NCBI RefSeq assembly: GCF_000237925.1
Contig: NC_031496.1
Coordinates: 5,253,340-5,317,339, forward strand
Length of the DNA stretch: 64,000 bases
Direction: 5' to 3'
Source: Schistosoma mansoni
Taxonomy: Eukaryota; Platyhelminthes; Trematoda; Strigeidida; Schistosomatidae
Part shown: positions 12,271-22,322 of the stretch, in pieces
Layout: each line of letters starts with the position of its first letter
How positions within the stretch are numbered: the stretch's first letter is position 1
Program-made: the position numbers and the translations under genes
The notes under the pieces: generated by a model
What the model saw: the letters and a program-made list of their open reading frames with translations, nothing else
Told to the model about the DNA's origin: nothing
Databases searched by the model: none

Positions 12271-13904
12271 TACTGATTTGTGCAAGTTCAATACGATCCA
12301 AAGAAAATACCCCTAAACTTCTAAACGTCTATACTGGGTGGTGTCATTCACAGTCTTTATGCCAGTCATCAATCCGTTACCTTCCAGGCAAAATGATTAG
12401 TTATCTTTTCACATACGGGAGTATTAGGTAAACGATTGTCTAGAAAGGATTAAGTTCCAAAAACTCTTTAAGGACCATTTAGTTTTACTGGTATAATACC
12501 CAAACAAATCCTAAATGAGTTCCCTTCTTGAGCTTAATTTACTGAATTGTTCTTGTCCTTTTTATCATGTGACGTTGTGTAGTATTTTACCTTAAAGTCC
12601 TTAACTTTACATTTCAACCCTAAGCGACATGCAACGATCAAGTGACCACTTGCCAGACATATATAAAAGAGACCGATTCCCCGTACTTCAAATCTCCTCT
12701 GAGTAACATTAATTATCCATAACAAGACACGATCCATAACCCCACAATTCATTATGTTCTTTGGGTAGCCAAACTCATGAATAAATCAAGGTGGAATCTT
12801 TTGATGAACTGACTTTTCTAACCTCTTTTGTCAAAATTTGAGATATATTGTCCAAGCAAGCTACTCTACCAACCCTGACTCTTACTTTATGAATGAAAAC
12901 AAGTTTTCGAATTCCGATTTTTTTATTGTCAGCTTCCACACACTTACTCTGTAAGCCTATTCTTAAGACTAATACAGTTGTTCCCAAATGCGTTGCAGAT
13001 TTTACATCAGATATATATGCAATCTACTCCAGTACTGTATATATGTTGCGTAGCCTCTTTGCAAGGCCATTTAGATCGTCAGCTTAACCTCCTACTAGTT
13101 CATGGTTGGGCAAGTCCACAGTTAGCAAACAGATAATTAAATTTTCACTTTTGAACAGATCTTACGAAAATCGTCTCTCTCAATTTTCAAGGTGAAGCCT
13201 TAATAGCCGAGTTTCACTGAAATTAATAGCCGACCAACGTTATACCACCATTGGAAGCCTGTAAGAGCTGGACAGAAGTTTCATTTTGGTATAGGAATCC
13301 TCAGAAGTGAGAATCCACGAACAATATTTGGCTCTTATTAGGTGATTTATATTCAAAATAACTAGTAAACTGACTAATAAGACTGTGGTACTGACTAGTT
13401 TGCTCATCAAAATGCATAATAGCAACCCTGATTAAACCAACAATGTCAATTATTGTACACAGCATATCCTTAATATTAACAAAGTAATTCGCCTTTAAGA
13501 CTGCCATACTATTCCTCTGAACGAACTTTACAACAAGCACTAGCCTCTAGATACCTTTCAACGTCAGGAATTCCATTATTAACATCCACAAGTAGCTATT
13601 TTCAATTTCAACTTGGATGTTTGTTAGTCATAGCCCTTGCTCCATATTGAGTCTGCTTTCCAACCGTTTATTCATAAATGAAGTCCTACTTAACTCAAAC
13701 TTAGCAGAACTTAATTGAAAAGAATTTAAATTATAAACGCTAACTTTGTCATCGCATTTATCAAAATTAACATCATACTTAATGTAGGCAGCTTTAGGAA
13801 CATAACCCTTCAAACTCGAGTAGTATTTGGACTTTTGCTTCGGATTTCTGATGAGTATCATTGTTCTTTTCTAAGGTTTTATGTTGTGGTAAGTTCTAAA
13901 TCGA
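12271..13904. other. no confirmed gene; possible decayed coding on minus strand
   Basis: The minus strand has several short open stretches (12534-12752, 12775-12987, 13301-13540, 13628-13861), some peptide-like (for example KSKYYSSLKGYVPKAAYIKY), but I recognise no family and find no consistent splice pattern. A SINE remnant lies at 13235-13330. Confidence 0.35.
13235..13330 (-). repeat. remnant of hammerhead SINE (Smα-like), 3' part
   Basis: The minus strand reads GATTCTCACTTCTGAGGATT then AATGAAAC, followed by CTTCCAATGGTGG. This lines up with the ribozyme and 3' part of the SINE copies at 31.6-32.1 kb. The core is degraded. Confidence 0.5.
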
Positions 13905-14065
13905 TCATGAACAAATAATCCTTGTTCATCGAGGATGCTGTTCAGGTACGTGCATGTCTCCACGTTCACCAGAGCTTCTCCATCAAGTGTGATTGGTTTG
14001 ATGTTCTCTTTGTTGTATTTGAGAATCTTTACACTTGAGTTTTTATCGAAGGGGTTAAACGTCAA
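13905..14065 (-). mobile_element. Perere-3-like RTE LINE fragment (after RT palm)
   Basis: The minus-strand peptide VKILKYNKENIKPITLDGEA with VNVETCTYLNSILDEQ matches the stretch KSKILKCNTENTNPITLDGE ... VETFKYLGSIVDKQ of the LINE at 22336-26127. It is a short internal scrap without ends. Confidence 0.75.
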
Positions 14066-15348
14066 TAAGTTGTTTAAAATAGTAATAAGCTAATCTGTAG
14101 TTACTTGAGTGCTTTTCAGTGAACTCAAATGACGGATATAATATTTAGATCTGACAACAGATCGACTAAGATATGATGGAATAAAAAGTCAATATTAATC
14201 CAGGTCACTTTTATTGTATATTTCATTATGCATTTTGTCTGGCTTGACAGGTGTGAGCTCTCAGTGCCATATTTATATACCCTATATTATTTGAGGTGAA
14301 CTATATTTAGTGAGTCTGTTCAATTTATATATTTTTTTCCATGTTTGCTATTATTGTGTTTAAAAATCGGCATATAAATGAGTATGTTTTGGTTTGATGG
14401 CGACGATTTGGACGACTTATTTTAGATATATGTTTTTGAATAGTTAATCCATCTTCATTTGAACCAGTCTTCTGTGCTCTTAATCGGCTTAGTGGGGATT
14501 ACAGCGGTCTCTGCTTTCTAACCAGTAAGACAGCGGACACAACATAGCTGACAAGAACATAATAAACAAAAAAATAAGATCGTTAAGAACCTTACAAATT
14601 CTATCATATAATTATTAGCTTAATAGCGTTATGCACATTGTTTTTATTAGGTTATTAAAAGAATAGCGGTAAAGTTTGTCAAAAAAATTAGAATTCTCTA
14701 AATTAATAGTTGTAATGTTTGTTATAAACTGGAATCATTTGAGGGCCAACTAAAAAACGGATATTTCTGACCAGATTTGTGATACTTAATCAAGATTACT
14801 TGGCATTACCCACTCAAGTTAACATAAATGATAGAACACAGAACCTTCATATCTCACTGTTAAGATGATACCATTGAGCTATTGAATCACAATTTAATGG
14901 TCTGTAGCTTAAGTTCACTTTAATTGGGATTTAACAGGATTATCTTCCAATTTCATCAATAGTTCATCTCATAATAAATGATTTTCCCATTTCTATGAGA
15001 AGCCCCAAACTTAAATGAAATAACTTTTTAGTAATTTCATGTTTTCAATGGTTCATCAAATGAAATCAATTAATGATGAACATTAGAATGTTTGTTGTCA
15101 TAACTGGATTATTTCTTGCGTTATCATTCTAACAGACGTATGGCCTTGTGCTTTAGTCAGAATATAGATGTCCCAATTATTGTTACTAATACGTCTGAAA
15201 TATAGTTCGTCCAAGCTGTTGTTAAGTTTTATGGTACTGATCACTCCCGAAAGGTTATAATCTAAATATACTCATTCATTGATCACTACTCTTAGTGTCG
15301 CTTTAGAAAATAAAAGTAATAAAAGGTTGTGAACTGACAGATATTCTG
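14066..15348. other. no gene recognised
   Basis: AT-rich spacer with stops in all frames. The only notable item is a tRNA-like block on the minus strand at 14831-14890. Confidence 0.4.
14831..14890 (-). repeat. tRNA-like block, possible SINE head
   Basis: Minus strand AATAGCTCAATGGTATCA resembles a Pol III A box, and GGTTCTGTGTTC, about 35 bases on, resembles a B box. It does not fold as a complete tRNA by eye, so a decayed tRNA-derived SINE is likelier than a gene. Confidence 0.35.
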
Positions 15349-15893
15349 TAGTCTTTATAATAATGCCCCCAAATGCCCTGGTACGACCGAGAGTGGAGAG
15401 AGTCCGCTCTCCCTCTCGAAATGCTCTCACATGGCCACGCATATATAGCCTCTGCCAAGGAAGTCCTATTCACTAACCTCTCGCTCCAGGGGTGTTGTTT
15501 ACGAAAGTAAGAGAACAAAAAGCGAATGTCCAGCGCTTTAACCGGGTTGGTGGGCACGGCGAGTCCACCTAGGGAAGTATGAAAACTCTCATTCCAAACC
15601 AATGGTGCACATGGGCTCCAGTATCCTGAGGTAACAGATGGCGTATGAATCAATCGTTGGTCACTGGCTACCATGGGACTACATCCTCTTACGATGCTCC
15701 ACTGCCTTGTGGATCATATCTTTAGATCAAAGGCTCGGGGAGTGGCCCCCTAAGAAAACCACCTTCAGTTTGGGCACCTGGACAGTACCACAGCCCTCAT
15801 ACAAATCAAATGAGATTTGTGCGGCGCATATGTATCTGTTGCTTCCTTGTACCAATATTTATGTGTTTAAATAAATAAAATAGTCTTTGTAAT
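15349..15893 (+). mobile_element. complete ~520-bp non-autonomous retroposon with RTE-like 3' tail
   Basis: The unit 15362-15880 is bounded by TAGTCTTTATAAT (15349-15361) and TAGTCTTTGTAAT (15881-15893), a 13-bp target duplication with one mismatch. The 3' end, GCGCATATGTATCTGTTGC ... CTTGTACCAATATTTATGTG then TTTAAATAAATAAA, matches the 3' end of the LINE at 49406-49458. The body is GC-richer than its surroundings and codes for no RT. It looks like a small retroposon mobilised through a borrowed LINE tail. The alternative is a 5'-truncated LINE whose whole remaining sequence is 3' UTR. Confidence 0.7.
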
Positions 15894-16248
15894 ATTGTTA
15901 TTACCAACAAAGCTGATTTTAACAAAGAACATAATAATCCACAGATTTGAATATTTAAATTTACGAAAAGTATAATTATTAATTTCTAAGAATATATATT
16001 TATCAACTCAGTAAAATGAAGATAGATTTACTGAAAAATGTTTGATCAAATTAGGCGAAACTATTCATGTCAAGAAAATATATGATTGCCGATGAAAATT
16101 GGCAAGTACAAAACCTCATTGTAAAGCTACGTACAATATCACCTTAAAACATGCAACACAAACAATTAGAACATTAAATAAACAGTTAATTTAACAGTAA
16201 ACTGTATACATTTGTCAAGTAAGATGCATTTTGTAGTGAGAATATTTA
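15894..16248. other. 3' flank of receptor gene
   Basis: AT-rich sequence downstream of the receptor stop codon at 16249-16251. It probably holds the 3' UTR; minus-strand TTTATT/AATAAA-like strings are frequent and I cannot choose a polyadenylation site. Confidence 0.35.
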
Positions 16249-16676
16249 TTAATTAGGCAATATATAAAAACAATAAATCCAGTTCCATGTGGATAAAGTT
16301 AAGTAGATCAGTATACTTAATAAATCTATCAAGGATGTCAAATAGAAACGATCATATCTTCTTTTATCATTGGTCAGTGAAAAAGCAGCATCATATTGTG
16401 ACGCTAAATTTTCATGATAATTCTTGGGAGGATAGTAAATTAGTTTTTGTCGATACCGACGACAAGAATTATTACGATCACAAAGCTTACAGAAGATTGA
16501 TTTCTTAATCAACGACTCTTCGCAAAGCTTGATGTTTTGCTTTTTTGTTGAATATTTTTTTTTAAAAGGACTCATGAGGCATCCTAGACGACTGTTCCAT
16601 TGAGCAAAATGATTATTCACTACAGCAACGATAGTCGCCAAACCCATGAAACCTAACTGATTCAATATATAAATTC
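16249..16676 (-). CDS. Cys-loop receptor subunit, last exon (TM3-loop-TM4)
   Basis: The last exon of a nicotinic-receptor-like subunit. The minus-strand acceptor ACTCAG precedes 16676; two bases (GA) complete the codon begun at the donor of the previous exon, giving PLL-G-IYILNQLGFMGL. TM3 is IYILNQLGFMGLATIVAVV. A basic, Cys-containing cytoplasmic loop of about 90 residues follows (KKKYSTKKQNIKLC, CKLCDRNNSC). After an amphipathic KRRYDRFYL comes TM4 (SLIDLLSILIYLTLSTWNW). It ends in TAA at 16249. The loop is short for the family. The 2.5-kb intron upstream (16677-19185) shows no recognisable element. Confidence 0.85.
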
Positions 16677-19185
16677 CTGAGTTTGTTACATAATGAAAAA
16701 GAAGGAAAGAATTAGCGAACTTTTGGATAAAAATGATATCATTGTCAAGGTAACATGAAATATGTCTGACTGGTTGTTAAATAATTTTTACACGGAAATA
16801 AATGAAAAGTAATCATCTTGTTATAATATGAGGATCCTCAGTGGTCCCCACTCAGGACTTCACACGAGATGTAATGTATATGGCGAAATATAAAGTTTAA
16901 TTGGCAACCAAGGATTTTGACAAGCTACAAGGTAGAGAAATTTGGTTGTAATTGTTTAGACTCCTGGATTACCCACTAAGCTGAAACCAGCAGGGGAATA
17001 CTGAGTATGGGATAAAGTGCTTCTAAAAAGATTTAGCCTAGTTTTAATTCCGATGGATATATGCGTATTTAATAGATTTGCTTTTCTGTTGGTTAAATGA
17101 ATAGTTCAAATTTCAGTACATTTTGCAAATTTTATTTAAAATTATTGCTTAATTAACTAAAAGATAACTTTTCTTCGTATATTGTGTTAGCGATCAACAG
17201 ATTGGATTCCTGACAGCTTTCTTTTAGGATGATGATATAAGTGAGGCTTTTATGCAAATAATATTACTGATTTTAAAAAAACCATATACATATACTCACA
17301 GGTGACTAACCTCATGAATAATTCCTGGGGTTCTAATGAGAGTTCTAGACCGATGGACTTTAACCTTGTCCGGAATGTAACACATATAACCAATGTCAAT
17401 GGATGATGGCTGTGAAGTATCATAAACTTATTGAAGTTGAAAATGTGTAACGGTGAATCTGAATATAGGGATTTAAAGATAAAATGCTCTCCGAGAAATC
17501 TGAAACTCTCAGTTCAATATCTGACAGGGTCTTGGTTGAACACTTCTGAGGCGGATAAAATAAATATTCAGTGCTTCCTGGTTTCTGATGCGTGCATAAC
17601 TAAAGTGAAGTGATTATGTAAACTGAATAGTCTCCATAAAACGTCTTCCTAAAAATCATTTCCTTCCTACATTTGTATATAAATTGTTCTCGTATATGAT
17701 GTAAATCTGATTTTAAGACAGAATTGGTGTTCAACTGGACAATAACTGGTATTCTCTCATTTACAACCGATTTCATGCTTACTTTTGGAAACTCGAGTTT
17801 ATCGAGATATTTAACTGAATCTGTTTCAAAATCAACCTCTCTCAGTTGTGTAACCGGAATACATACTTGAATTTAGTATGCTATCAGAGTAGCCTGAAAT
17901 CAAGTCTAGATTTCTTATCATTAGAGAGGTATTCAATAATCCAGCAACAACTGAATGGATTAGATGATTATGTAATCTCTATCATTTATCAAATATTAGT
18001 TGTCTTACAAAAACTAAATTCACTCAAATTTTGAAAAAGTAACTTGGAGTTCATTTTAATCAAACTTTCATGAATTTTCATGAACACCTAAAACCGTATA
18101 TCACCAACTCAGTTTATTTAGGTGCGTTTGGTTGTATTGCCAATAAGTCTTAATTAATTGGCTGAGAGAAATAATACTACACTTCGTAATCTCTTGTTGA
18201 CTAACTAATTTCAGGCAACCTTTGAGCAGCTACCATAACTAAATATTCTATCCATACACTTTGTATCAATAAACTTGAAGTCATCAACAGTTCATTCACT
18301 GTCGATCGTTGTTCCTTGTGTGAATTATGTACAGGTGGCTTATCAATGCCCTTAGAAATAGCTAGTTTAAGATCAAAAAGTTGGAACCAACAATGTCTTT
18401 CTTTCTATGTTAATGATTGACTTGTCCGTCGAAGTTTATTTTCAGAATGTTTAATTGAAATAGCAGTGGTTCTCAGATAACAGTTTTAGGGATTTCATTA
18501 GGAACAAAGCTATCACAGTTGAAAATATTATCTCTGCATATACTATTGATCGATTAATAAAAGTCCCAGGGCTTAAACTGGAAGTGTACTTACTTCAGTA
18601 CCAGATAGCAACATATTTTATCTTGTTAATCTATATAATTTATACCTAAGTTGCTTGGAATAAAATAATATTACTGATAAATTATGATTGACAGTAGTGC
18701 TGAAGTTGAAATGTCACCTAATGTCTCTCCAGTGACAATCAAGCTAAGACGCTCCTTTAAAAGTAACCCCTTTCAATCCAACTTTTATTAAACCAAAGGT
18801 GACTAAAAATTAAAATATACAACCAAGAGAAACGTGTCGATTAGTGTTCTCATTTGAATCCATTAGGTATTTTAAAGCAACTGATTTAAATAACTCAATC
18901 CATGTATAGTGATCCTCAGCATTCAACAACTAGATTTCTTTCTTTATTAAGGGATCCTATTTCAGATTTCAATGGATGTTTTCACTATGGAACTTAGTAT
19001 CGTAATCATCTAAATATCAGAATACATAGTGACTCATTGTAGTTATAGACCATGCACAAAAATTGATTTTCCGTTGGACTGAATATAAAATCTATAATTA
19101 GATAGTTAAAAATTGTAATATATCAACTGTTCAACGCGAAAAGTAATGAAATTAAGTAACCGATTTATACTTAGTATATACTCAC
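16677..19185 (-). other. receptor intron (last)
   Basis: Intron of 2509 bp with GT at 19185-19184 (GTGAGTATAT) and AG at 16678-16677. It is AT-rich and I see no known repeat. Small open frames on either strand are unsupported. Confidence 0.7.
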
Positions 19186-19852
19186 CTAAAAGTGGTATCT
19201 GGCTCACAGATCGAGGTGTGTTTGATGATACAGTAATAACATAAACAGTGGCACCAAAAAATAATGATAATGCAGTGGCTAACCGATCACTTGGACAACT
19301 CAGTGTAAATATTGAACATGTTAACGTTGAAATCAGTGTGAATGGTGCGACAACGAATGTAACAAAGTACAAGGGTTCATGTTTCAGTTTAATAGATATT
19401 ACCAGATATTGATATTTTGAGTTAGTTTGCCTCAAGTATACGGAAGAATGATAACCAATTTCTTCAATTATCCATTCACTATGATTAGCGTTGGGCATAA
19501 AACTGTTATCAATACTTAAGTGATCAATTTTTAAATTGATTTCTAGTTGTTTGATTGTACTATATAGTGTAGTCAAAACCAGATAACATTTTTGTCTGTC
19601 AAATGGTAATTTAGTCATATCAAGAGGGCAAGATAGTTCTAAAACTGAACCATGTAACCATGTCACGTGACCGTTAGACTCAATCATCAAACGTGATGCA
19701 TTACTGCTCGAAGCCAAATCAAACAGCCCGTTCTTTTTACGATTTCCAAATGCTAAGTCAGGTCTCCATAATTGTTTACTCTTAAAAATCAGTATATTTT
19801 GTAAATCACCAAAATCGCTTGGTTCCCACTTCAGACGATGATCCATCCACCT
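19186..19852 (-). CDS. Cys-loop receptor subunit, main exon (Cys-loop, TM1, TM2)
   Basis: The diagnostic exon of a pentameric ligand-gated channel subunit (nicotinic acetylcholine receptor superfamily), a plasma membrane protein. It begins RWMDHRLKWEPSDFG, the family's W-x-D-x-(K/R)-L-x-W stretch, then WRPDLAFGN. The Cys-loop CPLDMTKLPFDRQKC has exactly 13 residues between its cysteines. TM1 is about PLYFVTFVVAPFTLISTLTC and TM2 about ATALSLFFGATVYVITVS, followed by the TM2-TM3 linker SQIPLLG. There is no adjacent Cys pair in loop C (YHSSVYLRQTNSKYQY), so it is a non-alpha type. The usual GEK before TM2 reads DRLA instead. The exon ends in phase 1 at a GTGAGT donor. Reading through the donor would give GEY then an unrelated tail, so splicing is preferred. 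Confidence 0.92.
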
Positions 19853-21087
19853 CTAAAGTAAAAGGAAAACCATTCGTAAAGTGGTAAACAGACTAAAACG
19901 GTTTTTTATAAACTGTTTAAATAAATAAACTACTTATAGAAGATATGTAATCCAAACTACGTGTAGGAGATCAAACGATTGTTTCCCTATTCTATATGGT
20001 TACTAAACACATTTACCAGAAACCATAGTGACTAACATTTGTGAACTTATATTATGCAAGTTTATTGTGAAAATTCCGTTATCAATAAATTGTCTTGGAG
20101 GATCTACTCATGAATTTTGTTGTTAGCTAGTGTTAACCAATAATCATTTGATGTAATTTTGTCCATAAATCAATGTACATCGAGCGTATTGTAGTCTTTT
20201 AGTTATGGATGAAAAAATAGATCTTTATCTTTTACTAGTGTCTTTTTTTCCATTGCGTCAAGTCATATCGAGTTTAAGTTCCGTGTACAACACAATTTTC
20301 TATCTTTCAAGTACCAGTTCAATTTATACAGCCCAAATTTTGTACAAGACATTATTTCAACTTTACAGAAACCCATGACCACAAACTATTAAATTTAAGT
20401 CTCGGACTTCTGATACGTTAATTTCAGTCAAACTTTTAAGACATGAAAATATATACAGTATATTTTTATTTGCTTATGCATTTCAAATATTTTACAATAT
20501 TGTCCAGTGTATTTAATGTTAGCTCGTTGAAGACAGTCAGTTGTAATGATATATTTACCCATAAGTATTGGAAAAAGATCAAAGACAATCTACGTCTTCC
20601 GTATTGATCCTTTTTTGATAAAACAACAAACAAATTTTATCGTGAAGATCGTCCTTTCGTTTCAGTTATCATACATTATATTTTGAACTCACAGACTACC
20701 TTAGACATCAAGGAATACCAGATAGAAATGATAAGAATCCTAGTTTGTAGTAAACAGTAAAACACCACGTTCGAAGGAAGCAACACAGATCTGTTAAAGT
20801 GGGAATGTTTGGAGCTTTTATTTAAAACAAATGGAGCATTTTATTTTAAAATAATAACAGTGTTCTGATCAATGAATAAGACATAGCGAAACATGGCATA
20901 TGTAACACTGTACGGCTCGAAGTTATACAAACTTTAATTTCACCTACTTGAAACGGTATAGTAACCTATAATACTTCCATGAGAGATACAGTTGAAAAAA
21001 ACTATTGTTTACAAGGATATCAAGGAGTCTATAACAATGGATCATAAGTTACTTGAGTCTTTGTTTCAAAACATCAGATTATAAGAT
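19853..21087 (-). other. receptor intron, left part
   Basis: Part of the 7.6-kb intron 19853-27450. The minus-strand acceptor TTTTACTTTAG ends at 19853. No element is recognised in this part. Confidence 0.6.
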
Positions 21088-21099
21088 GTTTTTCTGTTT

Positions 21100-21177
21100 A
21101 AAACAATTATATGAACGAAGAATATTCTTTTCAATAATTTCTCATCAGGTTCTACAATTATAAATTAATAATCCATA
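21100..21177 (+). repeat. inverted repeat arm 1 of the Penelope-like element
   Basis: 78 bp, base-for-base reverse complement of 21921-21998 by eye. Confidence 0.93.
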
Positions 21178-21920
21178 CTCGGGCTCGTGAACACCTTCCA
21201 GTGTGGTTAAGCAAAGGTGTAGTCAGAACGGTTAACAGCTCTGTTTTAGCCCATTTAGTTCAGACGGGACATAGAGCCGACATTGAGCAATCTTTCACAG
21301 TAATATATCGTGTAAATAGCAGTCTACCTAATTCTGTCAGACAGAGAATCCTGCAGACGGCTAAGGCAATTGCTATTCGGATCAAAAAGCCAGAGCTCTG
21401 CATCCAAAAGAAATATGTACAGCCACTCCTTTTACCCTGGCCAACTTCAGGGTCAACTTGTTAATAATCAATTTTGTAATATGGTGACATTAATTTGATT
21501 AATGTTCATTTCTATATCTTAAACTTAGTTTATCTACACATCTTATCAGTCATTATTCTTATTATTATTATTATCTTTATTATTATTATTATCACACCTG
21601 CTAACCTTTTATAGAAATTTATTTATCATCCACCCCCTATCTACTATATCTGACCTAATTTATATAATTCTACATATTACGTAATTTCCGATTTGTAATC
21701 CCATTTTTGTAGCTCTCACCCCCATGTCAACTATATATATTCTGATAATTTATCTTACGATTTTATTTCACCTATAAACTGATTCAAGTTAACACTTCAT
21801 ATTAGTCATCCCAAAAACATTAACGATTCGATCTTATTTTATATGACAAACAATCCTTGATTCACATATTACAGTTTCTTAAATTGATGTACTCTGCCTT
21901 AAACTTGGCCAATCTTCTTT

Positions 21921-21998
21921 TATGGATTATTAATTTATAATTGTAGAACCTGATGAGAAATTATTGAAAAGAATATTCTTCGTTCATATAATTGTTTT
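21921..21998 (-). repeat. inverted repeat arm 2 of the Penelope-like element
   Basis: 78 bp near the natural 3' end of the element. The related copy at 31.4 kb has a diverged version of the same sequence at its 3' end. Confidence 0.93.
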
Positions 21999-22322
21999 AA
22001 TATGATGGGAGTTTTTCTGTTTGACAGAGGTAACTTTTTTTACTTGTATTTAGAGTGAATTTCTGTCTTTGTACGGAATTAGGTGAAGAAACTCTATAGA
22101 CTTCCTGTCCGTATCAGTGTTTCAGTCTGGTAATACATTTCAAATCTGATAAAATGCGCGGTGTAAAATATTGTGAACAGTAATGACCCATAGAAAAACT
22201 TTCTTGATAATCTGATTTTACATTTATAGGTTGATGAAAGATGAAAAATTAATTTTAGTCATTTCTAACTCGAATAAATTCTAATATTATTGATTTTTAT
22301 GTTAAACATTTTGAATATAAGT

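Larger units (their letters stand above)
21088..22022 (+). mobile_element. Penelope-like element, 5'-truncated, inverted terminal copy
   Basis: The element spans 21100-22010 and is bounded by a perfect 12-bp duplication GTTTTTCTGTTT (21088-21099, 22011-22022). Its coding part is the last portion of the GIY-YIG endonuclease domain: TRAREHLPVWLSKG, SSVLAHLVQTGHRAD, then KKPELCIQKKYVQPLLLPWP, ending near 21462. A 3' UTR with TTA repeats follows. The first 78 bp (21100-21177) are an exact inverted copy of 21921-21998 near the 3' end, fused in the middle of the reading frame. From family knowledge, Penelope-like elements (Cercyon in schistosomes) often end in such inverted or shifted terminal copies. 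It sits in the receptor intron, antisense to the gene. Confidence 0.85.

Noticed and set aside
14831-14890. Possible tRNA gene on the minus strand
   Set aside because: Pol III box-like strings are present but a complete cloverleaf is not; a decayed SINE is likelier.
19106-19185. Read-through extension of the receptor exon (GEY then about 20 residues)
   Set aside because: A GTGAGT donor lies exactly at the PLL-G boundary, and the exon at 16676 continues the family sequence in phase.
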